The notes under the pieces were generated by a model, which did not search any database, had not been told where the DNA came from, and saw nothing but the letters and a program-made list of their open reading frames with translations. From positions 531,696,682 through 531,760,681 of the forward strand of contig CM042684.1 of assembly GCA_023614405.1 (NCBI GenBank): 64,000 bases of DNA. The letters are read 5' to 3'. Of the stretch, positions 23,795 through 35,348 are shown in pieces. Origin of the DNA: Avena insularis (lineage: Eukaryota > Streptophyta > Magnoliopsida > Poales > Poaceae). Made by a program: the position numbers and the translations under genes. Numbering within the stretch: position 1 is the first letter of the stretch; each line of letters starts with the position of its first letter.

Positions 23795-24750
23795 CCAGAA
23801 GTTGACTGTACTATTGCTCTTGCTCTTAGCAGCGCCCTTTGGAAGAGCAAAAGCAGCATTAAAGAAAATCCTCTTTTTCTTGTCCCAACGCCCGAAAGGT
23901 CATGTTTCTTCTCTTCGCCCCTTTTATACGGAGTATAGAAATGCAATGAATTTGGGTGCTGAATTTTGTGAAGTATCCGATGCATGTAACCATGAAGACC
24001 TCATAGACGATCTCTCGGCTTCGGGGAAGATTAGATCCCCTGTCAGTCTGCCACCAGAATCGATCGTACCTGGACGTGCTAGTCGCTTGTTGTCCCTCTG
24101 ACCTTAGTCCCTTGACACACGTAACGTCAATCAAATTTCTCGGGTGCAGTCTCCATGTGCCAAGAGTTGGTTCATGCACCTCTGGTTCTGAATCCCCCGA
24201 AACTGGAAGGGTAAACAATGGATGGATCTGAACATCCCGAGGTGATCCATGCTCTTGTTTTCGCCAACAAGCTGCAGCCGCCGTGTCCTCCGGCCGCTGC
24301 ATGGAATCAGAGACGCAGTTAACGGTAGGCCAAATGACAGATGACTCGAGATCCATGGCGCCTCGGTCGGCTTGCCGCGCGCGGTGATAGCTGAAACCTG
24401 ATACTACCCGCCGCGTGTTGGACCAGGGACGGCCAGTTATTCTGGGTATTACCCGGCAGCGCTCTTTTACTTTTTCTGCTGGGACTGGGAGGTTCATGGC
24501 AGGGCCTATGGCACTGTGCGGTAACGGTAGATCATCATGGCCAGCTAGTCTTTGGTACCATCGGTAAATGGGAAGGGAAATGCTGTCGAGAGCAACATGG
24601 CAATCATCCCTTCTGCAGCATATCATACTACTACCTAGGCTGAAGCCTGACTGGGTACTGGAGTGTTCGGTACAGAAGCATTGGTCCATTCAACAATCAC
24701 TGCGACGTAAAATCTTCAGCTGCAATCATATTTACAGCCGGCCAAGCAAG
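23795..24750. repeat. Repeated module, unit 2 (left part and part of right half)
   Basis: The left part (23795-24400) matches 32095-32900, with shared words such as GAAATGCAATGAATTTGGGTG, TTCATGCACCTCTGGTTCTG, GCAGTTAAC and CAGATGACTCGAGATCC. The right part (24412-24750) matches unit 1, and the unit continues at 30079 after the solo LTR and Copia insertions. A 276-codon minus-strand open frame (24689-23859) covers most of it. Parts of that frame are kept in unit 3, but with shifts. No known domain. Confidence 0.75.
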
Positions 24751-24842
24751 TATTAGAGTTGTAATATTACGAATGGTTAGAATCCTTTATGAGTACCCCT
24801 ATCGTATATAAACTATGTAATTGCCTTGTAGAGGGTTATCTC
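24751..24842 (+). mobile_element. Solo LTR, left part (split by Copia)
   Basis: Starts TATTAGAGTTGTAATATTAC after GCAAG (24746-24750). Its other half is at 30016-30078, ending TTTTTACA followed by GCAAG (30079-30083). Rejoined, it is about 155 bp, close to the 157 bp Copia LTR inserted in it, and its TATTAGAGT start resembles that LTR's TGTTAGAGT. The paralogous unit 1 shows the empty site with a single GCAAG. A TATA-like GTATATAAAC lies near 24803. Confidence 0.7.
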
Positions 24843-24999
24843 TGTTAATGTTTGGTGGAATGATGTGTATCCTTTCGGACCATCCGTTGCGTGTTATATA
24901 GATAGGGGAAAAAAACCTACGTGGCGTGTACAAGGAATGTACGCGTACGGTCGGAGTGCTACTCCGTACACGTACACGTACCTATTACATACTCTAACA
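24843..24999 (-). repeat. Copia 3' LTR (element sense)
   Basis: 157 bp, TG...CA on the plus strand (TGTTAATGTTTGG to TACTCTAACA). Contains the direct CGTACACGTACACGTA run. It differs from the right LTR by several substitutions and small indels, so the insertion is not recent. Confidence 0.9.
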
Positions 25000-25005
25000 T
25001 CCCCC

Positions 25006-28000
25006 TTAATCTAAACCACGGGAGAGGTTTAGATTACGCTTGAACTCATCTAATAATTTTACAGCAAGAGGTTTGGTAAAACCATCAGCTATTTGGTCCT
25101 TGGTGGAGATAAACTTGATATCAAGACTGTTACTAGCAATCCGCTCACGAACAAAGTGATAATCAATTTCAATATGTTTAGTCCTGGCATGAAAAACTGG
25201 ATTGGCAGAGAGAAATATGGCCCCCAAATTGTCGCACCATAAACAAGGCTTCTCACGGAGCAGCACACCTAGCTCACGGAGAACAGCTTCAACCCATATT
25301 AATTCTGTAGTGGCATTAGCAAGAGCTTTGTACTCAGCCTCTGTACTGGAACGAGATACCGTGGCTTCTTTTCTGGCGCTCCATGATACCAGATTCGGAC
25401 CTATAAATATGGCAAATCCGCTAGTGGAGCGGCGATCCTCAAAGCAACCTGCCCAATCAGCATATGAAAAAGCACTAAGAAGTGTAGAAGAGGACCTTCT
25501 GAAAGAAATACCAAGCTGAGGTGTGTCCTTAACATAGCGAAGAATGCGTTTAGCAGCGGTCCAATGAGCTGTTGTGGGAGCATGAAGGTATTGGCAAACC
25601 TTATTGACGGAGAACGACAGGTCTGGCCGTATAAGGGTGAGGTACTGAAGAGCACCAACAATACTGCGATACTGAGAACTATCATCAGGACCAAGAGGAG
25701 TACCTTCATGCAGAGATAATGGCTCGGACGTAGAGATAGGAGTTGGGGCCGACTTACAGTCCAGCATACCAACTCTAGTGAGGATGTCATGAGCATATTT
25801 TTGCTGAGTAAGAAGCAATCCATCTCCCAAATCTTTGATAGAAAAATGAGTAGTGAGGTCCTTGAGCAGGATAGAAATAGCAGCATCAGAGGAACTTGTT
25901 ATAATGATATCATCAACATAAATTAACACAAATATAGTAACTCCAGACTTTTCTAGAGAAACAAGGAAGTGTCAGCCTTGGATGGAATAAAACCAAACTC
26001 CTGCAATTTCATACTTAACCTCGAATACCAGGCACGAGGTGCCTGTTTTAATCCATAGAGAGCCTTATCAAGCCTGCATATGTGATGAGGAGCATCAGGA
26101 TGTTCAAACCCAGGTGGCTGTTTCATATAAACCTCCTCTTCTAGAACACCATGAAGAAACACGTTCTTGACATCTAACTGCCGAAGACTCCAACCACGGG
26201 AGACAGAGATAGAGAGAACAATGCGAATAGTGGCAATCTTGACAACAGGATTGAAAGTATCTTCATAGTCAATACCATACCTTTGTTTGAATCCTTTTGC
26301 AACCAGTCGTGCTTTGTAACGATCAATAGTACCATCATCACGTCTTTTGATACGATAAACCCACTTACAGTCAATAATGTTCTTGTTGGTGCTGGGAGGA
26401 ACGAGAGTCCAAGTCTTGTTCAACATCAGAGCATCATACTCATCTTGCATTGCAGCGCGCCAATGAGTGTCACTGAGAGCATCAGGCAAATTTCGAGGTT
26501 CACCTGTAGAGGAGAGCAAGCCATATCGCACTGTACCATCAGTATACTGTTTTGGTTGTCTGATACCTCTTTGGAGACGAGTGCGAGGTCCTGGTGGCAT
26601 CGGAGGTGGTGCAGCATCGGATGCACTAGACACAGCCGATGATGACCCGATGGATCCGACGGGAGACGACACAGCAGGAGACACTGGAGGGGAGGCCGCA
26701 GGGGATCCAGACGTGGCTCCCAGCGCCACGCGTCACCTGGGGAGTAGAGGCGGGCGGCGGGGACGCGATCGTCGACACGCAAGGCATGAGCGTGTGCGTG
26801 GGAGAGACCGGCGCGGAGCATGAGGCCCTAGGACCACACGGCATCCCAGGAGGATCAACACCGGGATCGGCGCCTATAGGGGAATGTTCCCTGGAATCTT
26901 CTTCGGTGTTTGTGTCGGTTTCATCATCTTGTGTAGTATCATTTTCACCAGAATTTCCGCCTACTGCTGCATCTTCCTGTGGATCATAAACAGAAGGAAC
27001 GCAAACAAGCACAATAGTAGACATATGTTCATCATTATTTTGTGCAACCTCAGATGTTGTGGATGATGGAAGTAGAAGAATTTCCTTTTTGAGAAGAGCA
27101 CCAGCATTTGGATGAAGTTCATGGAAGGGAAAGACATTCTCGTCAAAGACTACATCACGAGATATATAGACGCGGCTTGTGGAGACATCTAAGCATTTAA
27201 CTCCCTTATGAAGAGGACTATAGCCAAGAAAAACACACCGTTTTGAACGAAAAGCAAGCTTCCTAGTGTTGTATGGACGAAGATTGGGCCAACAAGCACA
27301 ACCAAAGGTTCGAAGAGCATCATAATTTGGTGAGATGTGTAGAAGACGTTCAGTGGGAGATTCAAGATTTATGACTTTGCTAGGAAGTAAGTTCATGAGA
27401 AACGTGGCTGTAAGGAAAGCTTCATCCTAGTATTTGAGAGGCATGGAGGCATTAGTAAGCAAAGCAAGGCCAACTTCAACAATATGACAGTGTTTTATCT
27501 TAGCAAAACCATTTTGTTGGTGGGCATGGGGACACGAAACGTGATGAACGATACCAGTCTTTTGAAAGAAAGCATGAAGTTTCTCATAATCTCCACCCAA
27601 TCAGTTTGCATAGTAATAATTTTCGTATCAAACTTACGCTCAACATAATTTTGCCAATTTAGAAAGGCTTGATAAACATCAGAGCGTTTTTTAAGCAAAT
27701 AGATCCAAACAAACTTGTTATAGTCATCAATGAAGCTTACATAATAGGCATGTTTTCCAACAGAAATAGGCGCAGGACCCCATACATCAGAGAAGACTTG
27801 CTCAAAGGGCATAGTGGATCTACTGGTGGAGATGGCGTATGGCAATTGGTGACTCTTGGCTAACTGACAAGAATCACAGATATAAGGAGTAGTTTCTGGA
27901 GTGTAAGCTATCTTATTTCTTCTAAGAACTTGTTGAACGATAAACGAAGAAGGATGTCCTAAACGACGATTCCATGTAGATGATGGCGACTTTATTGTGA

Positions 28001-28268
28001 TGAATGCATGCTTGGAGGACGCGGGAGAGATGGGCATCAAGGGATAAAGTCCTCCATGGTAGGGGCCTTTAAAGAGAGTTTGCCGTGTGGCTTGGTCCTT
28101 GATAAAAAAGAAGAACAGATGAAATTCAATAAAGACATGATTATCAAGGGTAAAACGATGAACAGATAGAAGGCTTTTAGATGCACTTGGAACATGTAGA
28201 ATATCATAGAGATTAAAGGAATTATGTGAGGTGCGCAAAACTGATTGACCAATGTAACTAATGTACAT
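25006..28268 (-). pseudogene. Copia pol remnant (protease-integrase-RT-RNase H)
   Basis: Reading from 28400 down: protease motif YDTGATNH (with a TAG two codons before it), then the GAG_pre-integrase zinc finger region (NRRLGHPS, CDSCQLAKSHQLPY). The integrase core follows (FSDVWGPAPISVGKHAYYVS with FIDDYNKFVWIY). Next comes the RT ([40 protein letters not shown]), its catalytic YVDD in [13 protein letters not shown] at 25929-25890, and RNase H ([40 protein letters not shown]). Frames change near 27495, 27400 and 25950, and a TAA lies near 28280. A complete but broken polyprotein. Confidence 0.92.
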
Positions 28269-28476
28269 ACCTGTGCCTTAAGCGGTGTGAAGACGATCCG
28301 GACCATTATACTTGTCATGCATGTGGAGCTTGCTCATCTCGCTTGTAACATGGTTGGTAGCTCCAGTGTCATAGTACTAGCTGGTGTCAACTCCTGTGAA
28401 GTTGGCACCTTTGTACCCGCGATCTCCATCATAACGGGAATCATCGTCGTAACGCCACCAACAGTCACGAGCGGAT

Positions 28477-29503
28477 GCCCGTGGATGTTGCATATCTGAC
28501 ATGTGGTGTTGACGTAGGGAGTAGGCTGGCGGTCACGCCTGCCGCTCCCACCTCCACCACGCCGATCTTCATCATCGTGACGACGAGGACGCTCATCATC
28601 AAATCGATGCCCCTGGTAGCCGCCTCCATCGCGGCGACCCTGATCATCGCGACGGTCATTGTAATCACGACGATCATGGTACTCGTGGCGGCCGCGGTCA
28701 TCACCACGGACCCGATCATCATAGCGTGGACGCTCATCATAGTGCGGATGGCGAGGGCGGTCTTCCTAGCGCGGACGATCATCATGGCGCGAACGGTCAG
28801 GCCCACGCGGGGGCGCACCACCACCGCGGCGCGCCATGTTGGCCGAAGAGATGAAACCCTCTGCGGTCTTGTGCATGCGGTCATACTCCTGAACCTGAGT
28901 GAGCAGGTCATCGAGAGTGGTGTTGGGGTTGGCGTTGACGGCAGTGCGGAGGGTGTTGTAGTGACTGCCGAGGCCATTGAGGACGTACCAGATCAGCTCA
29001 TCGACATCGAGAGGTTTTCCTGCAGCAGTCAATTCAGAAGAAATAGCTTTCATCTTAGCAAAGTACTTGTCAGCAGAGAGATCGTTCTTGCGGGTATCAT
29101 TGAGGGCAGAGCGCAGCTGCTGCACCCTGGTCTTGGACAAGGCGGACACGTGGGCATTGATGGCAGGCCACGGCTCGGCTGAGGTCTCGAGCCCGACAAC
29201 GTGCGCGAGCACATCGGGTGAGAGGGCGTTGAGAATCCAGCGGAGCACCTGCTGGTCACGAGAGATCCAAACAGCGTACTTGGGGTTTTCGATGGTCACC
29301 TTCTTCTTGTTGATATCCTCCGTCTCCAAGATCTTCCCTAGTGCCTCCTCGTTCCCTTCAACAAGATCAATGACGCGGGCACCTCGAAGAGCCGGGACGA
29401 CAAGGGCCTTCCAGATCAGCGTGTTTTCACGCGTAAGCAGCTGTGAGGGTGGAGATCCGAGCGCTGCGGCGAGAACCGTGGCGGAGGAGGTTGATGACGA
29501 CAT
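28477..29503 (-). pseudogene. Copia gag (UBN2-type) with broken zinc knuckle
   Basis: The open frame 29503-28766 (245 codons) starts at an ATG 352 bp inside the right LTR. It shows the Copia gag/UBN2 pattern: WKALVVPALRG near residue 32, WISRDQQVLRWILNALSPDV near 80, a LRSALNDTRK stretch, YFAKMKAISSELTAAG, and an N.GLG..Y.....A turn. After a stop the Arg/Asp/His-rich tail continues in the same style to a CCHC knuckle near 28490. There CNIHGH is followed by an apparent one-base deletion that shifts the frame. Gag forms the particle and the knuckle binds RNA. Confidence 0.85.
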
Positions 29504-29837
29504 GGCGATCTAGGGTTTTAGATGCGGCGGCGGCACGAGACGAGGAATCCGGTGCGGCGGCGGCGTCGATTGTTTTCTTGTGTTTGGTTCGTGAAGATCT
29601 CGATGCAGCGGCACACGTGCGGCGGCAGAGGGTCTTGGTCGTGGTCTTGATGCAGCGGCGACAGTGGGCGGCGGCAGCGAGAAGCGGCGGCGGCGCAAGC
29701 TGAGGCGGCGGCAGATCTTTGGTTTTAGGTTTTGTTTGTCGTTGTTCTTGATGCGGCGGCGGCGTGAGGCGGCGACGACGGCACTGGCTGTGGCGGCGGA
29801 GATTTACGTTTTGCGGCAGCTAGAGCACGGAAGAGGA

Positions 29838-29851
29838 TGACTCTGATTACA
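29838..29851 (-). other. Copia primer-binding site, degenerate
   Basis: Minus strand TGTAATCAGAGTCA next to the right LTR resembles the initiator tRNA-Met site (TGGTATCAGAGC) with two changes. Supports minus orientation. Confidence 0.55.
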
Positions 29852-29854
29852 TGT

Positions 29855-30010
29855 AGTTAATGTTTGGTGGAACATGTGTATCCTTTCGGGCCATCGGTTG
29901 CGTGTTATATAGATAGGAAAAAGCCCCCTGTGTGGCGTGTACAAGAACTATACGTATACAGTCGGAGTACTACTTCGTACACGTACACGTAGCTATTACA
30001 TACTCTAATA
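29855..30010 (-). repeat. Copia 5' LTR (element sense)
   Basis: 156 bp partner of 24843-24999. Its plus-strand ends have mutated (AG... and ...ATA instead of TG...CA), but the alignment and the flanking ATCTC duplication leave the boundary clear. Confidence 0.88.
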
Positions 30011-30015
30011 ATCTC

Positions 30016-30078
30016 TACTCGTAAAAACACGTAACAGGTCGACCCCAGAGGGCAACGATCGTTCCACCAGTTTTTACA
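30016..30078 (+). mobile_element. Solo LTR, right part
   Basis: Second half of the solo LTR begun at 24751. It ends TTTTTACA immediately before the second GCAAG target duplication. Confidence 0.65.
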
Positions 30079-30400
30079 GCAAGAACCTCCACTGTCGCAT
30101 GGGATCGAGGCACGTCCACTTTAGTTAGCGCTTTGCTTAATCACGCCGTGCCTTTCGGGTAGAATTAGGCGGAAGTAAGAGAAGGAATGCGACGCGACAA
30201 TGCGAGGGCAAAGCAAAAACACGCACAACAAACAATGGTCACTCAGTCAGTCAGTCAGACGAAACCAAACCTTTTCTGCACAACTCTTTCGCGTCGTCAA
30301 AGACAAGCTGCTTGGGTCGTCGCATGGGCATGGGCACGCACCACGCAGCCAACCTTTTCCGCTCCTCTTTTGAGGTTTTGCCTGAGACGAGACGAGAAAA
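30079..30400. repeat. Repeated module, unit 2 (right end)
   Basis: Resumes CAAGAACCTCCACTGTCGC as in unit 1 (23466 on) and unit 3 (35410 on). It shares TAATCACG, TAGAATTAGGC, AAACAATGGTCA, TCAGTCAGTC and TTCGCGTCGTCAAAG. No gene recognised. Confidence 0.75.
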
Positions 30401-30479
30401 TAGTGAATGAATGAAACGGGAGCCACGGAGAGCATGAAGGCAAAAAGCAAAGGCTGCAGAGGCGAGCCGAAAGAAATAA

Positions 30480-31085
30480 CCGTTTGTTGTGCGTGTTTTT
30501 CTAATTCTAAATATAACTAATAATAGATCTAACATCTTATTCAAGTGAATAGACATTAAGATATACTACTCTTTATGAACTTCAAAAATTCCTATTATAA
30601 CTATTTGCTGTTAAACAAGAATTATGTTTCTTTTCTTAATGTTTATTATAATAATTTAGTTTCGGATGCTCGGGCTTTTATGTTATAAACTAAATGATCA
30701 TGAATCTAACCAAGTCAAAACTATTACATCACTCTAGAAATTAATTTATGCTTCTCCTTATGTTATAGCGCATTCATATTTTTCTATACTCATAATGTCC
30801 TTAAATATCTCCGAATTTTGGTAGTTTTTTAAGGTGTACAATATTGACAAGTACCTTGGTAGAGGTTTCTAGGGTACATCAGGTACTCGTTTCTTAGTCA
30901 AAATGGCTCTTGCCATTTGGGAGGGGGTTGGCATTAGTAGTGGAATGTGGTAGTGGATGGTTTGAATTATCCAATATTCATATTGGAGAAAGTGAAAATG
31001 GATGTGGAAATATCTGCCATAGTACTAAAATAAAAGTGAATTGAAGATGGAAATCCATTGGGGGGGGGGGGGGGGGATTTTAAAT

Positions 31086-31120
<35 letters not shown>

Positions 31121-31750
31121 CTGAAATATCCGTATCCATATAAGATTATTTTATCCACTTGCCACAAGTGTAGCCCTGCTCTATGCCAATTAACCAACAT
31201 AAAAATATAAAAAGTGGCCACATCTATTTTGTTTGATTGAAACTATAAAATATTATGGTGTATGGTAATGTAATTTATCTATTTCGTGCCATGTGGCTAA
31301 ATTGTAAACTATCCAACTCTAGATCCAAGTAACTTCTGATTCATATTCGATAACATCCATATTCGTTTTGAAATATAAAAGTGAATTGGAAAGTGCATTA
31401 TCCCACCCACCAACTTTCGATATGCTTCCACCATTAGTTCGTCTGTTACTTGCTAGTTCAAAATAAAACCCGATTGACCAAAGAGGGCGAAATGTAAGGC
31501 AATGCAAATCGTCCGGTGGAAAAATTGATGTAGTACAGAGCCTACTCGTAGTAAACAAACAGGATGGAACAATAATGCCAAGTGTGGCTTTCTGCGTGTG
31601 GCTTCTTTCAGTTGTCCCTAGCGGCGATCACGCCAGTTCAATCTAAGGTCGACCTGAGATCATTATCCAGTTCTGGTACAACTTCGATATAGGGACAACA
31701 TTGTAATCCACGGAGAGTACATTTATCTGGCACAACCGTGAACCGTATCC
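30480..31750. other. AT-rich intergenic stretch with simple repeats
   Basis: No gene or mobile-element end recognised. A G17 run at 31060-31076 is followed by an (AT)14 tract at 31089-31116. Confidence 0.5.
31060..31116. repeat. Microsatellites: G17 and (AT)14
   Basis: Uninterrupted run of 17 G at 31060-31076, then 14 AT units at 31089-31116. Lengths are liable to sequencing error. Confidence 0.95.
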
Positions 31751-31752
31751 AA

Positions 31753-33165
31753 TGCTACGAGAGTACATTGCTACCGCCACTAGATTCATGCAACGGAACC
31801 GCGATACATGTGAACAATCTCGTCTTCGGGGAGATTAGATTTCCTCTTGCCCCCTTGTGTCCCGAACTGTAGACACGCATGTAAAATTCTTATTCTCTGG
31901 CCCATGGGCGATCTCCACGTGATATAGTAACTGGCTGAAATCCCAACGACCCACGGTCTCCAACATATTTTAGATGGGCACAAACATATTTTAGATGAGC
32001 ACAGATCAGCGGGAGCAGTAGTTGACCGCCTACAAAAGATACGACCCGTACAGGTCACAGTGTACCCAAAAGAAGAAGAAAACATGCGATAGACAGTCTC
32101 GTCGAAAAATTAAGAGCGCCCTTTGGAAAAGCAAAAGCAGTATAAAAAAAACTCCTCTTTTCCTAACCAAACAGCGCAGAGGTAAGAAAAATACAAAAAA
32201 AAAAAGGTAAACCCGGATGTTTCGTCTCGTCGTCCTTTGTATGTATTAGCAGAAATGCAATGAATTTGGGTGCTAAATTTTGTGAAGTGTCCAATGCATG
32301 TGCTAGTACATTGTACTACTGCAGAGTGCTGATCGTGCAACAGAATTAAGCGTGAGACCCCGGGGACGATCAAGATTAGATCTCCTGTCACCAGAATAGA
32401 TCGCTGGCTGTCCCCGACCGTAGTCCCTTGATGACTACTCCCTCCGTTTTAAAATATAAGATGTTTTAGTTTTGCGAAAGAAGTGTATCTAGACCCTTTT
32501 AAGTGTGTAGGTTCATCTAGATTTGGAGTGAACCTACACATTAAAGAGATCTAGATATACTTTTTTCACAAAGCTAAAATATCTTATATTTTAAAACGGA
32601 GGAAATACATGCAACGTGAAAATTCTTAAGAAAATTCCCTGGCATTGTCCCAATGGGGGCAAGTGTAGGGTTCATGCACCTCTGGTTCTGAATGCCAAAA
32701 CCCGGAAGAGTGAACAACTGAATGATCTGAACATGCTGAAGTAGCAGTAATGCTCTTGTTTCGCCAACAAGCTGCATGCAGCCGCCGTGTGTCCTCCGGC
32801 CACTGCAAGGAATCAGAGGCGCAGTTAACCGTAGGCCAAATGGCAGATGACTCGAGATCCGTCGAGCTTCGGTCGGCTTGCCGCGCACGGTGATGAACTG
32901 CATGTAGTACTCTGCATCTGGGCACCGCGTGTCATTTTTGGTATTACCCGCCGCATTACCGGGAGGTTCATGGCAGGGCCCATGGTTCTGCAAGGTAACG
33001 GTAGATCATCATCGGCACGTACTGCACACGCACTCGCAAGGTTTTGCAGAGGAGGAACTCTCGGTATTGCCATGGGTAAATGGGAAAGGAAATGCCTAGG
33101 CTGACGCCTGACTAACTAGTGGAGTGTTGGTACAGAAACATTGGTCCGTCCCACAATTGCTCCGC
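31753..33165. repeat. Repeated module, unit 3 (left part)
   Basis: Aligned with unit 2 from 32095 on (GAGCGCCCTTTGGAA, GAAATGCAATGAATTTGGGTG, TTCATGCACCTCTGGTTCTG, CAGATGACTCGAGATCC) and with unit 1/2 at 32930-33150 (GGTTCATGGCAGGG, GGTAACGGTAGATCATCAT). It is interrupted by a Stowaway MITE at 32438-32605 and continues at 35372 beyond inserted mobile DNA. The 31753-31835 start also resembles 44555-44635. The minus-strand frame open in unit 2 is broken here. Confidence 0.7.
32438..32605. mobile_element. Stowaway MITE
   Basis: CTCCCTCCGTTTTAAAATAT at the left and its inverted counterpart (ATATTTTAAAACGGAGG) at the right, flanked by TA (32436-32437 and 32606-32607). The terminal GGGAG has decayed to GAAA at the right end. 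Confidence 0.9.
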
Positions 33166-33200
33166 CCTAAGGACATCTCCAACAGCCTATTCAAACCGGC

Positions 33201-33805
33201 TAGGGATGAAAACGGAGCAGAACTAAGTGGTGGCACATTTGTTTTTATATTTTTTACGGAAGCGGAAACGAATACAGAAACTTCGGAAACAAAAACAGAA
33301 GTAGATACAGACCGAATACGGTACAGACGCGGAACGGTGCAGATTTTATCCGAAACAAAGAGAACCCTAGAATCATGCAACAAATCTTAAACATTCTAGA
33401 AAACCAACAAAATTGTTCCCTGGTTATATATAGCACGGTGCTAGGTTTACAAGGGAATAAGGAAATGATCATTTCATGAAAGCCTCCTCGAACGCATTAC
33501 ATAGTCTCTAGTACTGGGATGAGCAGCTTTGCAAGTTTGGCTTGACAAGGTCATGTTTTGTGTCGGTTGGATTTGGCCATGCACATCAACACTAAAACGG
33601 AAATTCCATATTAGACGGAAATGGAAATTCCATTTCCGTATCTGTTCCGCCAGAAAACACTGTTCAGTTTTTGTTTTCGTTTCCATCAAAAAAGTTCCAT
33701 TTCCGTCTCCGTTTTGCAAAATTCCATTTTCATTTTCATATTTTCATTCCATTTCAGGTTTTTCCACGAAAAAGTCGAAAACTTTCTGCTCCACTTTCAT
33801 CCCTA
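33201..33805. mobile_element. hAT-type non-autonomous element
   Basis: Terminal inverted repeats TAGGGATGAAAACGGAGCAG and, reverse-complemented, TAGGGATGAAAGTGGAGCAG, flanked by a perfect 8 bp duplication AAACCGGC (33193-33200 and 33806-33813). The interior is full of GGAAACGGAAAT-like words on both strands and non-coding. 605 bp. Confidence 0.88.
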
Positions 33806-34508
33806 AAACCGGCGACCCAATCGGCCTGATTTTGTCCATTTGCATCGTGCCGCGAAAAAAATCGGTCGGCACGTCCGTCCCTGCCCGTGCGGTGCCACAG
33901 TGGGATGATCTATTATATCTGGACAAACCTATTTTTCTCCTTCTCTTTCTCTCCTATGAACTTTTCTAAAATTGCACAGACTGAACCTTTCCTTCTGTTT
34001 GGAGGCAACGGCGACGCCGGTGGCAAGTGTTGCGTGATGGCGAGCTCCAGCAACGGCGACGCAGGGACGAGGTGAGGCCCCTGCTATGGATCTCTCTCGG
34101 GAAGGTGGAGAAAAGTAGGGGTGTGGCGCGACGTGGTGCTGCAGGCACGGTGGCAACAGGGAGGAGCACAGAGCGGTGGCGGAGGTTGTCGCGGCCGTGT
34201 CTCTGTGCGTGTGATCTCGGCCTAGGCGGGGCGGCGACTGAGGTCCTCGCGCGCCCGTGGCCGGAGCCACTGCTTCAGGCGGGACGACAAGGGGGATGAG
34301 CGCGGGGCGGTGGCGGAGCTCGCGAATGGGCGGCGGCGAAGGAGCTCGTGAAGGGGGCGGCAACGAAGGAGTTCGTGGACGAGGTTGCGGGGCGGTGGCG
34401 GAGGACCATCGTCCAAGCCGCATGGAAGAAGAAGAGATGGAAAAAAGAGTCCGGCTCAACCCATCTTTGTCTACAATTTGGTGGACGGATTGATCGTCTG
34501 GTCTGTCC

Positions 34509-35348
34509 GAGATTTTATCACCTGACACCACATGTTAGGGCCGTTTTTATCACAGAACCACAACCTTAGTATATTTTTTTCTCACAAAGCACCACCTTTT
34601 GTGGTAATCTTTTGCACATAACACATAATACGTTATTAAATCGTTTGATAACTGATTAGCGCACTTGATAACTTTTATTTGGCTTTGATCGACGTATAAA
34701 TTTAGTTTCTTTCTAAACTTTATGGTTTTAGATTACTCGCTGCATATTTCGTTATGAGGTTGCGCAATTTTATGAAAAAACATGGAAGGAGAAGTTGATT
34801 TATTTTAGTTTGAGGCCACTATCTCATTTTGCTTGAATTGAAACTGTACCGAACATATTAATAACCATTGTTTATATTTGTTTAGATTGGAGGATTATGG
34901 CCTCTCCATGGGAGAGAGATGATGTGCAATGTGACGGTCAAATCATTTGACATTTTAGGTACTCAACACTAGTCTGTTTAAAAATTGTCAACACTAGTCT
35001 GGTTAAAAATTGTTAGATACTTGGTTCATCTTTTGGAACATATAGTATCTGGTAAAGGAATGTCAGATATGTGGTTCATCTTGGTTAAAAATTGTTAGAT
35101 ATTCTTCTATGTGGTAGTTTATATAGATTAAAGATCTGGTCTGGTCAGTTGGCGCATTGTCAATCTGGACAGGCTGACACGGTGGCGTTCTGGCAGGTAG
35201 GCCTAGCGCACTAATCAGTTACCAAATGATCTAATAACGTATTTTGTGTTTTGCGCAAACAAAAGTTAATGTTTTGTGAAACAAAATATAAAAGTTGTGG
35301 TTCTGTGATAAAAAGACCTCAACATTTGGTGTGAAGTGATAAAATCTC
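34509..35348. mobile_element. Mutator-like (MULE) non-autonomous element, long TIRs
   Basis: Inverted ends of about 150-160 bp (34509-34665 against 35193-35348) share GAGATTTTATCAC, TTTTTATCACAGAACCACAA, ATACGTTATTA and AACTGATTAG. A perfect 9 bp duplication GGTCTGTCC flanks it (34500-34508 and 35349-35357). Long TIRs plus a 9 bp duplication are the Mutator hallmark. The 530 bp interior is non-coding, with a repeated CTGGTTAAAAATTGTTAGAT word. Confidence 0.9.

Larger units (their letters stand above)
24843..30010 (-). mobile_element. Complete Copia (Ty1-type) retrotransposon with short LTRs
   Basis: LTRs 24843-24999 and 29855-30010 (about 157 bp) flank a gag-protease-integrase-RT-RNase H coding region on the minus strand. 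That order is diagnostic of Copia. The 5 bp duplication ATCTC lies outside both LTRs (24838-24842 and 30011-30015). In element sense the LTR starts TGTTAGAGTATGTAATAG. A degenerate tRNA-Met primer site adjoins the right LTR. The coding region carries several stops and shifts, so this copy is not autonomous. It is inserted inside a solo LTR of similar size. Confidence 0.93.

Noticed and set aside
28475..29182. 235-codon plus-strand frame rich in Ile/Thr/Val
   Set aside because: Shadow of the Copia gag tail on the opposite strand.
30244..30263. TCAGTCAGTCAG tract as a tandem regulatory site
   Set aside because: Only about four units and variable among the module copies; more likely slippage.
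31060..31116. G17 followed by (AT)14 as a possible regulatory or structural signal
   Set aside because: Ordinary microsatellites; no gene nearby uses them as far as I can see.
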